DNA of 64,000 nt from JANOYJ01 sp963792485 (GTDB taxonomy: Bacteria > Pseudomonadota > Alphaproteobacteria > Rhizobiales > Rhizobiaceae). Under the pieces are notes generated by a model. It did no database searches and was not told where the DNA came from. It worked only from the letters and a program-made list of their open reading frames with translations. The position numbers were made by a program, and so were the translations under genes. Where the stretch lies: contig CAWBWL010000007.1 in the NCBI GenBank assembly GCA_963792485.1, positions 806,001-870,000 of the forward strand, written 5' to 3'. This document shows, in pieces, positions 37,320-47,029 of the stretch. Every line of letters starts with the position of its first letter. Position 1 is the first letter of the stretch.

Positions 37320-38585
37320 CTACTTCGCCATCGCCGGCTTATACCAGCTCGCCAGTCCATCCTGCAGGCGCTTGCCGGCGGCTTCGGGCGTCTCGGTGCC
37401 CTTGATCACATTGGCGGAGGCGTTCCAGGTTTCGTTTTCCAGGTTCGGCGTGCCGCGCGACAAGATCTGGTAGGTCGAGCGGATCGATGATTTGCACTTG
37501 CCACGCCAGGAGATCATTTCCTGCGCAATCGGGTCGTCCAGCTTCACCGCCTCGTTGGAGAGCGGGAAGAAGCCCGGCAGCGCGTTGGCGTAGAGCGCGG
37601 CGAACTCGGGCGAAGCGACCCAGTTGAGGAAGACCTTGGCCTGTTCAGGATTGGCGGTCTTGGCGTTCATGCCGACGGCGATATCGGTGTGGTCGGAGAT
37701 GTAGCACTGGTCACCGGCGTTCGCGACCGGCGGGTTGAACGCTCCCATCTTGAACTTGGCCTGCGTGTTGAAGCCGGAGATTTCCCATGAACCGGCCGGA
37801 TAGATTGCTGCACGCCCAAGCGTGAACAGGTTCTGGCTGTCCGGATAGGTCTGGGCTTCGAAGCCGTCGCCAAGATAATCCTTCCACTTGGCGAGCGTCG
37901 CATAGGGCGCGACCCATGGCGCATCGGTGAGCTTCTGCTCGCCCTTGATCAGCGCGTTGCGGCCTTCCTCGCCTTTCCAATAGTTCGGGCCGATATTGTT
38001 GTAGCCCATGGTCGCGGCTTCCCACTGGTCATTGGTGCCCATGGCCATCGGGATGAACGTGCCGTCCGCCTTGATCTTGTCGAGCGCGGCGAAGAATTCG
38101 GCCTCAGTTGTCGGCACGGCGATGCCGAGCTTGTCGAAGGCGTCCTTGTTGTAGATGAAACCATGGATGACGGACGCCATCGGCACGCAGAATGGGTTGG
38201 CGCCATCGTCGGTGATCCATGCGGATTTGGCGACATCGGAGAAATTCTTCATGCCCTCGAGATCTTTGAGCGAGGCGAGATAGCCCTTGTCATAGAGCGC
38301 GAGCGAGGCGTCGAACGGGCGGCAGGTGATGAGATCGCCAGCGGAACCGGCTTCGAGTTTGGAATTGAGCGCAGCATTATATTCGGTCGGGGCGGACGGG
38401 GCGAATTTCACCTTGATGCCCGGGTTTTTGGCTTCAAAGGCCGGGATCAGCTTGTCCTGCCAGATGGCCAGGTCGTCATTGCGCCAGCTTTCAATCGTCA
38501 GCGTCACGTCCTGGGCCAAGGCCGGGGCGGCGACGCCGCACAAAGCTGTGGCAAGCATCAATCTTTTCAATGTGTTGGCAGTCAT
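37320..38585 (-). CDS. Periplasmic sugar-binding protein of ABC transporter (SBP family 1)
   Basis: 421 residues. The signal peptide is MTANTLKRLMLATALCGVAAPALAQ with cleavage after ALA-Q at about residue 25. The mature protein has the family-1 SBP pattern (IPAFEAKNPGIKVKFAPSAPTEYNAALNSKLEAG). The start at 38585 follows GAGGAG; the upstream frame is not family-like. It is the first gene of the leftward transporter operon, divergent from the sugar kinase gene. Predicted substrate N-acetylglucosamine or its oligomers, inferred from nagA across the divergent promoter. Confidence 0.87.
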   Translation of the reverse strand: MTANTLKRLMLATALCGVAAPALAQDVTLTIESWRNDDLAIWQDKLIPAFEAKNPGIKVKFAPSAPTEYNAALNSKLEAGSAGDLITCRPFDASLALYDKGYLASLKDLEGMKNFSDVAKSAWITDDGANPFCVPMASVIHGFIYNKDAFDKLGIAVPTTEAEFFAALDKIKADGTFIPMAMGTNDQWEAATMGYNNIGPNYWKGEEGRNALIKGEQKLTDAPWVAPYATLAKWKDYLGDGFEAQTYPDSQNLFTLGRAAIYPAGSWEISGFNTQAKFKMGAFNPPVANAGDQCYISDHTDIAVGMNAKTANPEQAKVFLNWVASPEFAALYANALPGFFPLSNEAVKLDDPIAQEMISWRGKCKSSIRSTYQILSRGTPNLENETWNASANVIKGTETPEAAGKRLQDGLASWYKPAMAK

Positions 38586-38679
38586 GGTCGCGAACTCCTC
38601 TGTTGGCGCTTTTGTTATGCCGCGGACGAGCCGCGGTTTTCTTGTAATCTCTCCCAGCGGCATTAATGCCAAAAAAATA

Positions 38680-38694
38680 CCACTTGGCAAGTGG
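38680..38694. promoter_or_regulatory. Candidate operator palindrome in divergent promoter region
   Basis: CCACTTGGCAAGTGG is a perfect 7-bp inverted repeat around one central base, 95 bp upstream of the binding-protein start. It is a plausible operator for the GntR-type regulator encoded at 39704. Confidence 0.5.
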
Positions 38695-38798
38695 CCGTTA
38701 TGAAATTTGTTAACTTTTCTGCTTCCATTCATTTTTATGTCAATGATTTCAATATCTTGATTTCATGCGATCATTAAGGAAGATTAACGCTTGGCATT

Positions 38799-38816
38799 TG
38801 GTATTTTATTGGTATT
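38799..38816. promoter_or_regulatory. Direct repeat TGGTATT, 11-bp spacing, upstream of the kinase gene
   Basis: TGGTATT occurs at 38799-38805 and 38810-38816, one helical turn apart, just before the ribosome binding site CGGAGG of the kinase gene. A related TTGGCATTTG lies directly upstream at 38791, and the reverse complement AATACCA is almost present at 38677. Possibly a regulator site. Confidence 0.4.
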
Positions 38817-38835
38817 ATCATATCGGAGGCTTTGA

Positions 38836-39711
38836 ATGCTGTTTGCGATTGGCATAGATGGCGGCGGCACGGGATGCCGCGCGGCGCTGCTCAACCGCGC
38901 CGGAAATGTGCTCGGCCGCGGGTCGGGCGGGCCTTCGAACATTGCCACAAACTTCGAGGGCGCGCTCGGCAACATCCAGGCAGCCATCACCGAGGCTGCT
39001 CAATCAGTTGCTCATTCCGGCTCCATCCATTCCGCCTCGTGCGCTGTTCTCGGCCTTGCGGGCGCAAATGTCGGCGATCACGCCAAGAACCTCGAAGCGC
39101 GGCTTGGCTTCGCGCGCTGCAAAGTGGTGAGCGATGCGCAGACCTCGCTCGACGGCGCGCTTGGAGGCCAGGACGGCACGGGCGCGATGATCGGCACCGG
39201 GTCCGTCTTTGCAAGCCGAAAGAACAGTGTTTTCCGCCAGCTTGGCGGCTGGGGGTTCCAGATTGGCGATCAAGCCGGTGGCGCGCGGCTCGGGCGCAGC
39301 GCGCTTGAGGAGACGCTGCTCGCGCATGACGGCATCCGTGCGCATTCCGCGCTCACACAGGCGATGCTCGCCCGGTATGGCGGCGCGGCGGCCATCACGG
39401 AATTTGCGCGCAAGGCGGCGCCGAGCGATTATGCGGCGCTTGCACCGCTCGTGATTGTAGCCGCAGGAAGCGGCGATGCGGTTGCGTCCGCGATTGTGGA
39501 CGAGGCGTGCGCCTATATCGATAAGGCAGTGAACGCGGTCTCGTTTGACCCTGCCCTGCCGGTGACCATGATTGGCGGATTGTCGCAAAGCTTGGCTCCC
39601 TTCCTGTCTCGGGCATTGAAGGCGCGGCTGGCGCCTGCCGTCGGAAATGCGCTGGACGGGGCGATGCGGATGGCGTTGGAATTGCTCTGCGAGGAGGCGG
39701 CCCATGCCTGA
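38836..39711 (+). CDS. BadF/BadG-type sugar kinase (N-acetylglucosamine kinase-like)
   Basis: 291 residues of the ASKHA superfamily. The phosphate-1 motif IGIDGGGTGCRAAL is at the N-terminus, with GLAGANVGDHAKNL and a phosphate-2-type GTGSVFASRK further on. Family members phosphorylate N-acetylglucosamine or glucosamine. In this locus the product would be N-acetylglucosamine-6-phosphate for NagA, encoded downstream. CGGAGG precedes the ATG. The stop overlaps the regulator start by eight bases. Confidence 0.85.
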   Translation: MLFAIGIDGGGTGCRAALLNRAGNVLGRGSGGPSNIATNFEGALGNIQAAITEAAQSVAHSGSIHSASCAVLGLAGANVGDHAKNLEARLGFARCKVVSDAQTSLDGALGGQDGTGAMIGTGSVFASRKNSVFRQLGGWGFQIGDQAGGARLGRSALEETLLAHDGIRAHSALTQAMLARYGGAAAITEFARKAAPSDYAALAPLVIVAAGSGDAVASAIVDEACAYIDKAVNAVSFDPALPVTMIGGLSQSLAPFLSRALKARLAPAVGNALDGAMRMALELLCEEAAHA

Positions 39712-40468
39712 GAGCTTCGCGTCTGTCTTTGCGCCCGAGCCTGCCAGCGCCACGCAGGGCGGGCCCATCTATCTGCGGTTTGCCCGGCGCATCGAGAGCG
39801 CGATCAAGCGCGGCGTCATCAAGCCCGGCGAAGCCCTGCCCTCCGAGCGCGACATTGCGGTCATGGCCGACATTTCGCGGGTGACGGTGCGCAAAGCGAT
39901 GCAAGACCTTGTGCAGCACGGGCTGCTCGTGCAGCGGCATGGCTCCGGGACATTCGTTACGCCGAAGGTCGACCGGGTCGAACAATCGCTTTCACAGCTC
40001 ACATCCTTTACCGAAGACATGGCGCGGCGCGGCAGGAATGTGCGCTCGGAATTTCTGGAGCGCGGCGTGTTTGCGCCCTCGCCCGAGGAGGTTATGGCGC
40101 TGGGGCTGGTGGCGGACGAAAAGGTGTCGCGCGTCAACAGGCTGCGCATTGCCGACGACACGCCGCTTGCCATTGAGCGGGCGACGATGTCGGTGGCCTC
40201 GCTGCCCGATCCGCTCAGCGTGGAGACATCGCTTTACGCGGCGCTGGAGAAAAACGGCTGCCGCCCGGTGCGGGCCATTCAGCGCATTTCGGCAATCAGC
40301 CTCGATGAGGCGGACGCGGCGATATTGAAGGTGGAGCCCGGCTCGGCGAGCCTTCGCATCGAGCGCATTTCCTATCTGCCGACCGGGCGCGTGGTTGAAT
40401 TCACACGCTCGATCTACCGCGGCGACGCCTATGATTTTGTCGCGGAACTGCGCCTGCAGGAAAGTTGA
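39704..40468 (+). CDS. GntR/HutC-family transcriptional regulator with UTRA domain
   Basis: About 254 residues. The winged helix occupies residues 20-90 (PLYLRFARRIESAIKRG-like start, ALPSERDIAVMADISRVTVRKAMQDLVQHGLLVQRHGSGTFV) and the UTRA ligand domain fills the rest. Such regulators repress amino-sugar genes and sense a phosphorylated amino sugar. It probably controls both divergent operons of this locus through sites at 38680-38816. The start at 39704 follows GAGGAGG and overlaps the kinase gene. Confidence 0.88.
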   Translation: MPESFASVFAPEPASATQGGPIYLRFARRIESAIKRGVIKPGEALPSERDIAVMADISRVTVRKAMQDLVQHGLLVQRHGSGTFVTPKVDRVEQSLSQLTSFTEDMARRGRNVRSEFLERGVFAPSPEEVMALGLVADEKVSRVNRLRIADDTPLAIERATMSVASLPDPLSVETSLYAALEKNGCRPVRAIQRISAISLDEADAAILKVEPGSASLRIERISYLPTGRVVEFTRSIYRGDAYDFVAELRLQES

Positions 40469-40471
40469 GAC

Positions 40472-41501
40472 ATGAATGCTCCCAGCAAAATGCGCCTTGA
40501 AATCAACGAGATACCCGAGGCGGCGGAGAGACTGATTCAGTCATCTCAGAAAACGATTTCAAGCGCTTTCCAAAGCGCTTAAGGAGAAGGACCCTGCCTT
40601 TGTCGCGACTGTCGCACGGGGATCGTCGGATCATGCGGCGAATTATCTCAAATATATCATCGAGATGCAGCTTGGCCTGCCCGTCGCTTCACTCGGACCA
40701 TCCGTCGCCTCCATATATGGCGCGCAGCTGAAAATGCCGCAGGGCGCGATGATTGCGATTTCCCAATCTGGCAAGAGCCCGGACATCGTCGCCATGGCGG
40801 AGAATGCGCGGCGCGGCGGCAGCTTCACCGCCGCGTTCACCAATGTGATTTCCTCGCCGCTTGCGGCCGTCTGCGATGTCGCGCTGGACATTGAGGCTGG
40901 GCCCGAACTTTCGGTGGCGGCGACAAAAACGTTTGTGAATTCGGTGATCGCAGGTCTGCTGCTTGTGGCCGGATGGACCACTGACCGGAACTTGATGGAA
41001 GCCTTGCATACGCTTCCCGCCGCGCTCGGCAAAGCGGTGCAGATGGATTGGTCAGCGCTGGGGGATTCGCTGGAGGGACGGCACTCGCTTTATATACTGG
41101 GGCGCGGGCCCGCCTATGCCATCGCCTGCGAGGCGGCGCTGAAATTCAAGGAGACAAGCGGCATGCATGCGGAGGCCTATTCGTCAGCCGAGGTCATGCA
41201 CGGCCCGGTGTCGATTGTCGGTGAAGGATTTCCAGTGCTGGCGCTTGCGGCGCGCGACAAGGCGCAGGGCAGCATTGTGGCCATCGCCGACCGGCTCACC
41301 GAGCAGGGCGCAAAAGTCTTCATCACTTCTGATCTTGCGCGGCGTGCGAAAACTCTGCCCTTCTCCGCAACAGGCCATCCCCTCACAGATGCCCTCGTGC
41401 AGATTGCATCCTTCTATGGTTTTGTGGAAATGCTGGCGCGCACGCGCGGCTTCGATCCGGATCAGCCGCAGCATTTGCGCAAAGTGACGGAGACCACATG
41501 A
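40472..41501 (+). pseudogene. SIS-domain glucosamine-6-phosphate deaminase-like gene, frameshifted
   Basis: The gene opens at 40472 with MRLEINEIPEAAERLIQSSQ, as in NagB-II/AgaS-type SIS enzymes, but this frame stops at 40582. The family sequence resumes in another frame as ALSKALKEKDPAFVATVARGSSDHAANYLKY and runs to 41501 with two SIS domains. Removing one A from TTTCAAGCG at about 40558-40564 restores ISALSKALKEK. The enzyme would convert glucosamine-6-phosphate to fructose-6-phosphate and ammonia. Everything else in the operon is intact, so a sequencing error is a serious alternative to a real pseudogene. Confidence 0.82.
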
Positions 41502-42658
41502 GCGCGCAGTACTTTGCCGCACCGGAGATTTTTGACGGCGAGCGCGGCCGTGCGAACGCGGCACTGAAGATTAGTGACGGACGGGTCGCCGCAATTTTAG
41601 CCATGAGCGACGTGCCGGCGGGCGCGGAACTGACAGAGTTTAACTCCGGCATGATTGCGCCGGGGTTTGTCGACTTGCAGGTCAATGGCGGCGGCGGCGT
41701 TTTGATGAACGACGCGCCAACAGTTGAAACAATCAAACACATTTGCGAGGCGCACCGCCAATTCGGCACGACATCGCTGCTCGCCACCTTGATCACGGAT
41801 ATACCGGAGATCACGCGCTCTGCGCTTGCGGCGGGCATCGAGGCAGAGCGCCTCTGCGTGCCAGGATTTGCGGGGCTTCATATCGAGGGTCCGCATCTTT
41901 CCATCGCGCGCAAGGGCACGCATGACCCGGCGCTCATCCGGCGGATGACCGATCAGGATTTGCGGGAACTCTTGGAGGCGAAAGAGCATCTGCGCACGCT
42001 CTATCTGACGATCGCCCCGGAGTCCGTGACCATTAAGCAGACCGCTGCGCTTGCGGCGGCGGGCGTGATTGTCAGTCTTGGGCACAGCGACTGCACCTTC
42101 GAAACGGCGATGCGCTATGTGGCCGCCGGCGCGCGCTGCGTGACGCATTTGTTCAACGCCATGAGCCAGCTTGGCAACCGCGAACCAGGCCTCACCGGCG
42201 CAGCGCTTGCGTCTGGGCAGTTGCATGCAGGGCTGATCGCGGACGGCTATCATGTGCACGTGGAAAGCATGAAGGCGGCATTGCGGGCAAAAATCGGTCC
42301 GGGCAAAATTCATCTTGTCACGGATGCAATGTCCACGGTCGGCAGCAATGTCACGGCCTTCGCTCTGAACGGACGGGTCATACAGCGCAGCGCAGGAAGG
42401 CTGACATTACAAGACGGCACTTTGGCCGGGGCTGATATCGACATGAATGCCTGTGTGCGAAACGCATGCTCAATGCTCGGTGTTTCCAGTCACGAAGCGA
42501 TCAGAATGGCGACATCTTACCCAGCTCAATGCATCCGCCGGGAGGGTAACGTCGGATTGCTTGCGCCCGGCGCGCGCGGCGATTTCGTGCATCTTGACGA
42601 TAAACTGCAGGTCAGATCCGCCCATATTGCTGGTTCTCCAGTGGTTGCAAATCATTAG
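41498..42658 (+). CDS. nagA: N-acetylglucosamine-6-phosphate deacetylase
   Basis: 386 residues of the amidohydrolase superfamily. Key sites are IAPGFVDLQVNGGGGV, LHIEGPHLS with a metal-binding Glu, LGHSDCTFE and CVTHLFNAMSQL with metal-binding His residues, and the catalytic Asp in LVTDAMSTVG. It deacetylates GlcNAc-6-phosphate to glucosamine-6-phosphate and acetate. The start overlaps the SIS-gene stop (ATGA). It ends the rightward amino-sugar operon. Confidence 0.92.
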   Translation: MSAQYFAAPEIFDGERGRANAALKISDGRVAAILAMSDVPAGAELTEFNSGMIAPGFVDLQVNGGGGVLMNDAPTVETIKHICEAHRQFGTTSLLATLITDIPEITRSALAAGIEAERLCVPGFAGLHIEGPHLSIARKGTHDPALIRRMTDQDLRELLEAKEHLRTLYLTIAPESVTIKQTAALAAAGVIVSLGHSDCTFETAMRYVAAGARCVTHLFNAMSQLGNREPGLTGAALASGQLHAGLIADGYHVHVESMKAALRAKIGPGKIHLVTDAMSTVGSNVTAFALNGRVIQRSAGRLTLQDGTLAGADIDMNACVRNACSMLGVSSHEAIRMATSYPAQCIRREGNVGLLAPGARGDFVHLDDKLQVRSAHIAGSPVVANH

Positions 42659-42787
42659 GGCTAAGGGTGCCTCAACCGGCGTGGTAAACAAAAACCACCG
42701 TACTTTCAGCCATTTAAACCCATTATTTACTCTGTGCCGCGATACTCGCACAAAATTGGGCAATTCCGTCGCGGGCTTGAAAGACAA

Positions 42788-43477
42788 ATGTTCAGAGTAA
42801 AAATGTTTACCGCATGCGCATCCACACTGGCCGCTGCGGGGGTTCTCTTCGGCGGGATTGCATTTGCAAACGACATGCCGCCGGTCATTTACGCCGAGCC
42901 GCAGTCTCAACCGGTATTGAAACCAACTATCGAAGCTGCCGATGCAGAAGCTCCGGTTTACGCAAAGGCCGATATGTCAAACCGCTGGGTTGGTGGCTAT
43001 GCCGGCATACAAGTCGCCTACACAATGCTGCGAGACAGCCTTCCGGCTGAAGGCAATGGCGTCACCTACGGCGCGTTTGTCGGTTACAACATTCCCGTCA
43101 TGGGCCGCCTCGTTGCGGGTCTTGAAGGGGGATATACGCATATGGACATCGAATTCGACGATGGCTCGGGCGTTCGCGGCAAAGACACATTCTCCGCCCG
43201 CATGCGCGGCGGTTATGCGGCTGACCGGTTTTATGCTTATGGCTTGATTGGTGCGGAACACGCGATTGCGACGGCGCCGTTTGCTCCGGGCTATAATTTC
43301 AAGGACACAACAATGGTCTGGGGCGCGGGCGTGGATTTCGCCGTGACTGACCGCGTCGCGGTCGGCGTTGAATATACACGCAGCTTCTTCAAGGAATTCG
43401 ACTATCCGGTCTTCCCGATCCCCGTTGATGTGACGATGCAGAAGGTGCAGTCACGCCTGACCTACAAGATCAACTGA
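42788..43477 (+). CDS. Outer-membrane beta-barrel protein (Omp25/Omp31-like porin family)
   Basis: About 229 residues. The signal peptide is MFRVKMFTACASTLAAAGVLFGGIAFA, cleaved before ND. The mature protein is an eight-stranded barrel type typical of Hyphomicrobiales (WVGGYAGIQVAY, YGAFVGYNIPVMGRLVAGLEGGY, and a C-terminal VQSRLTYKIN). The usual terminal aromatic residue is replaced by Asn. An alternative start lies five codons downstream. It is a single-gene unit followed by a clear terminator. Confidence 0.83.
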   Translation: MFRVKMFTACASTLAAAGVLFGGIAFANDMPPVIYAEPQSQPVLKPTIEAADAEAPVYAKADMSNRWVGGYAGIQVAYTMLRDSLPAEGNGVTYGAFVGYNIPVMGRLVAGLEGGYTHMDIEFDDGSGVRGKDTFSARMRGGYAADRFYAYGLIGAEHAIATAPFAPGYNFKDTTMVWGAGVDFAVTDRVAVGVEYTRSFFKEFDYPVFPIPVDVTMQKVQSRLTYKIN

Positions 43478-43498
43478 TCGAGCTTTGCCTTTGACAAG

Positions 43499-43533
43499 AC
43501 CGGACGGCGGCCCAAGGCTTCCGTCCGGTTTTG
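43499..43533 (+). terminator. Rho-independent terminator after the porin gene
   Basis: ACCGGACGG pairs with CCGTCCGGT (9 bp) across a 13-base loop and is followed by TTTTGCATTTT. It lies 22 bases after the porin stop and also faces the convergent small secreted-protein gene. Confidence 0.8.
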
Positions 43534-43555
43534 CATTTTGGACTCGCCTCCTTCC

Positions 43556-43870
43556 TCACCAGCCGCCGGGCGTCGAGCAGTTCTGGCCGCCAAACGGCAA
43601 CACTCCCGACAAGGTGCCGCCGGCTCTTTTGCATTTGGCGGCAAATTTATCGCCGCAGGCTTCCGTGGTCTCTGAGCCGCACTGGAAGTCATGCGAGGTG
43701 CCGCCGCCGTTTGACTTGAAGCCGAGCTGGGCGGTCTCGCCGCGCGCCTTGAGGCTGCCGGCTTCGGCTTGGGCGAGTGGCATCGAGAGACCCGCGAGCA
43801 ATGCCAGCGCCATGGCCGAGGCCAGATTTCTGCCGAAGGGGGATTTGGATACCGTGGATGACATGTTCAT
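43556..43870 (-). CDS. Small secreted cysteine-containing hypothetical protein
   Basis: 104 residues. A long N-region is followed by a signal peptide core (LASAMALALLAGLSMPLAQAEA). The mature part of about 65 residues has four cysteines (FQCGS, EACGD, AKCKR, QNCST), so two disulfides are likely in the periplasm. I do not recognise the family. It is a single gene, convergent with the porin and divergent from coxS. Confidence 0.65.
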   Translation of the reverse strand: MNMSSTVSKSPFGRNLASAMALALLAGLSMPLAQAEAGSLKARGETAQLGFKSNGGGTSHDFQCGSETTEACGDKFAAKCKRAGGTLSGVLPFGGQNCSTPGGW

Positions 43871-44050
43871 TCCTTTCCGTTGTCACGACGGTCACATCCG
43901 TCGATGCCGTCATGGGTTAGTCGGGCAGCGCGCCGGAAAGGTTCAACGGATGAACGCGCGCCTAATACTTTGATCGTAGCGAATGCGGATTGCGCACTCG
44001 CAGAAGTCAGCCTAGTCTCGCCCCAACAACATTTCTTGGGAGGGGAATGA

Positions 44051-44551
44051 ATGACCACAATCTCACTGACGTTGAACGGGCGAAAAGTATCGGCGGATGT
44101 CGAAGACCGGACGCTGCTGGTGCATTTCATCCGGGAGAACCAGGGCCTGACCGGAACCCATGTCGGCTGCGACACTTCGCAGTGCGGGGCTTGCGTTGTG
44201 CATGTCGATGGCAAGGCGGTGAAGAGCTGCACGATTCTGGCTGCGCAGGCGTCTGGTTCCAATGTCATGACCATTGAAGGCCTTGCCGGATCCGGCGACC
44301 TGCATCCGATCCAGGCAGCCTTCCGTGAGCATCACGGTTTGCAGTGCGGCTTCTGCACGCCGGGCATGATCATGGCGGCGGCGGACATGATTGCGCGCTA
44401 TCCGGGCGGCTTGGACGAAGCGACAGTGCGCGCTGAGCTCGAAGGCAATATCTGCCGCTGCACCGGCTACCACAATATCGTGAAGGCGATACTCGCGGCC
44501 TCCAAGGCTATGAGCAAATCGTCGAAGGCAAAGGTAAAGAAGGCGGCCTGA
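44051..44551 (+). CDS. coxS: Form II CO-dehydrogenase-like small [2Fe-2S] subunit
   Basis: 166 residues. The plant-type ferredoxin cluster is bound by C40, C45, C48 and C60, and the second cluster by C99, C102, C135 and C137 (CGFCTPG and CRCTGY); all eight are present. The tail is lysine-rich. It passes electrons between the molybdenum site of CoxL and the FAD of CoxM. GGGAGGGG precedes the ATG. It is the first gene of coxSLM. Confidence 0.9.
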   Translation: MTTISLTLNGRKVSADVEDRTLLVHFIRENQGLTGTHVGCDTSQCGACVVHVDGKAVKSCTILAAQASGSNVMTIEGLAGSGDLHPIQAAFREHHGLQCGFCTPGMIMAAADMIARYPGGLDEATVRAELEGNICRCTGYHNIVKAILAASKAMSKSSKAKVKKAA

Positions 44552-44665
44552 AGCGGCGCATGGGTGCTGGCTTTAAGGCTGCGTTGAAGTGCCGCCTGTC
44601 TGCTCCAGTTTCCCTTCATTCGCTGACTCGACACCGCTCAACCGGATTTTTGGGAGGAGACCAAA

Positions 44666-47014
44666 ATGGGTATTGAAGGCATTGGCGCACGGGTGCTTCG
44701 CAAAGAAGACAAGCGCTTCATCACCGGCAAGGGCAAGTACACCGACGACATGACGCTCGTGAACATGAAGCACGCGCATTTTGTCCGCTCGCCGCACGCG
44801 CACGCCGAAATCAAGAAGATCGACACGAAAAAAGCGGCCGGCATGCCGGGCGTTGTCGCCGTTCTGACTGGCAAGGAACTCAAGGCCGACGGGATCGGCA
44901 ACATCATATGCGGCTGGATGATCCACTCCAAGGACGGCACGCCGATGAAGATGGGTGCCTGGTCGCCACTGGCCGTAGATACCGTGCGCTATGTCGGCGA
45001 TGCGGTTGTGATCGTCGTGGCCGATACAAAGTCGCAGGCGCGCGACGCAGCCGAGCACGTCAACATTGTCTACAAGGTAAAGAAGTCGGTCGCTGAAGCG
45101 GTTGACGCCATCAAGCCGGGTGCGCCTCAGCTGCATCCGGAAGCGCCGGGCAATCTGATTTTTGACTGGGAGATCGGCGACTCCAAAGCTGTTGACGCGG
45201 CCTTGAAGACATCAGCCCATGTCACCAAAATGGACATCCACAATAACCGGCTGGTGCCAAACGCCATGGAGCCGCGCGCCGCGCTTGGCCATTACGATTC
45301 AGGCGATGACCAGTACACGCTGTGGACCACCTCGCAAAATCCGCATCTTGCCCGGCTTGTGATGAGCGCATTTTACAATGTCGCGCCCGAGCACAAGCTG
45401 CGGGTGATCGCACCGGATGTCGGCGGCGGGTTTGGCTCGAAAATCTACATCTATCCAGAAGAAATCGTCTGCGTCTGGGCCTCCAAGAAGACCGGTGTTC
45501 CGGTCAAATGGGTGGCGGACCGGACGGAGTCCTTCCTCACCGACGCGCATGGGCGCGACCATGTCAGCCATATCGAGATGGGCTTTGACAAGGACAACAA
45601 GATCACCGCGTTCAAGTCCGACACGATCGCCAATCTCGGCGCCTACATGTCGCTGTTCTCGTCGGTGACGCCCACCTATCTGCATGCGACGCTTTTGTCG
45701 GGTCAGTACAATATCCCGGCAATCCACTGCAATATGCGCACGGTCTATACCAACACCGCGCCGGTTGACGCCTATCGCGGCGCGGGCCGGCCGGAAGCTA
45801 CCTACCAGGTGGAGCGCATGATGGAGACGGCGGCGCGCGAGCTCGGCGTTAGCCCGGCGGAGCTGCGGCGCAAAAATTTCATCCGCACCTTCCCGCACCA
45901 GACTCCCGTCATTCTGATGTATGACGCGGGCGACTACGAAGCATCGCTCGATGCCGCGATGAAGGAAGCAAACTATGCAGGCTTTGAAAAGCGCCGCAAG
46001 GACGCGGCCAAGCGAGGCAAGCTGCGCGGCATCGGCATGAGCTGCTATATCGAGGCCTGCGGCATCGCGCCGTCGGCTGCGGTCGGCTCGCTCGGCGCGG
46101 GCGTCGGCCTGTGGGAATCGGGCGAGGTGCGGGTCAACGCCGTCGGCACGGTGGAAATCCTTACCGGCTCGCACAGCCATGGTCAGGGCCATGAGACCAC
46201 GTTTGCCCAGCTGGTCTGCGACCGGTTTGGCATTCCGCATGATAACGTGTCGGTGGTGCATGGCGACACTGATAAGGTGCAGATGGGCATGGGCACCTAC
46301 GGCTCGCGCTCGGGCGCTGTCGGCATGTCGGCGGTTGTCAAGGCGCTCGACAAGGTCGAGGCCAAAGCCAAGAAGATCGCCGCGCATTTGATGGAAGCGG
46401 ACGACAAGGACATCATCATCGAGAATGGCGAGTTGAAGGTTGCGGGCACGGACAAGAAAGTGCCGTGGTTCCAGATGGCGCTTGCCGCCTACACCGCGCA
46501 CAATCTGCCGGCGGGCATGGAGCCGGGCCTGAAGGAAGGCGCGTTCTACGATCCGACCAACTTCACCTTCCCGGCAGGCTGCTATATCTGCGAGGTCGAG
46601 GTCGATCCCGACACCGGCGTGACCGAGATCATCCAGTTTGTTGCTTCCGATGATTTCGGCAAGATCATCAATCCGATGATTGTCGAAGGCCAAGTGCATG
46701 GCGGCCTTGCGCAGGGCATTGGCCAGGCGCTTCTGGAGAACGCGGTCTATGACAAGGGCGGGCAGCTGCTCAGCGCCAGCTTCATGGATTACTGCATGCC
46801 GCGGGCCAATGATCTTCCGTCCTTCAATGTCTCTACCACAGAGACCCCTTGCCCAAGCAATCCGCTTGGCATCAAGGGCTGCGGCGAAGCGGGGGCCATC
46901 GGATCGCCGCCGGCGCTGATGAATGCGATTACGGATGCCATCGGTAATAATAATCTGTCCATGCCCGCCTCGCCTGAAAAGGTCTGGGCGGCGCTGAACG
47001 CAGCCAAGAACTGA
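44666..47014 (+). CDS. coxL: Form II CO-dehydrogenase-like large molybdopterin subunit
   Basis: 782 residues of the xanthine-oxidase family. The active-site loop reads AYRGAGR at 369-375, the mark of form II; true CO-oxidising form I enzymes have AYRCSFR. Form II enzymes can have weak or other aldehyde or CO activity, so CO oxidation should not be assumed. A catalytic Glu lies in the C-terminal LGIKGCGEAGAIGSPPA. GGGAGGAG precedes the ATG. About 115 bp separate it from coxS. Confidence 0.9.
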   Translation: MGIEGIGARVLRKEDKRFITGKGKYTDDMTLVNMKHAHFVRSPHAHAEIKKIDTKKAAGMPGVVAVLTGKELKADGIGNIICGWMIHSKDGTPMKMGAWSPLAVDTVRYVGDAVVIVVADTKSQARDAAEHVNIVYKVKKSVAEAVDAIKPGAPQLHPEAPGNLIFDWEIGDSKAVDAALKTSAHVTKMDIHNNRLVPNAMEPRAALGHYDSGDDQYTLWTTSQNPHLARLVMSAFYNVAPEHKLRVIAPDVGGGFGSKIYIYPEEIVCVWASKKTGVPVKWVADRTESFLTDAHGRDHVSHIEMGFDKDNKITAFKSDTIANLGAYMSLFSSVTPTYLHATLLSGQYNIPAIHCNMRTVYTNTAPVDAYRGAGRPEATYQVERMMETAARELGVSPAELRRKNFIRTFPHQTPVILMYDAGDYEASLDAAMKEANYAGFEKRRKDAAKRGKLRGIGMSCYIEACGIAPSAAVGSLGAGVGLWESGEVRVNAVGTVEILTGSHSHGQGHETTFAQLVCDRFGIPHDNVSVVHGDTDKVQMGMGTYGSRSGAVGMSAVVKALDKVEAKAKKIAAHLMEADDKDIIIENGELKVAGTDKKVPWFQMALAAYTAHNLPAGMEPGLKEGAFYDPTNFTFPAGCYICEVEVDPDTGVTEIIQFVASDDFGKIINPMIVEGQVHGGLAQGIGQALLENAVYDKGGQLLSASFMDYCMPRANDLPSFNVSTTETPCPSNPLGIKGCGEAGAIGSPPALMNAITDAIGNNNLSMPASPEKVWAALNAAKN

Positions 47015-47029
47015 GCGCGGGGAAACATC

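Noticed and set aside
44666..47014. Assignment as a true CO-oxidising form I dehydrogenase
   Set aside because: The active-site loop is AYRGAGR and the gene order is S-L-M, both of form II.
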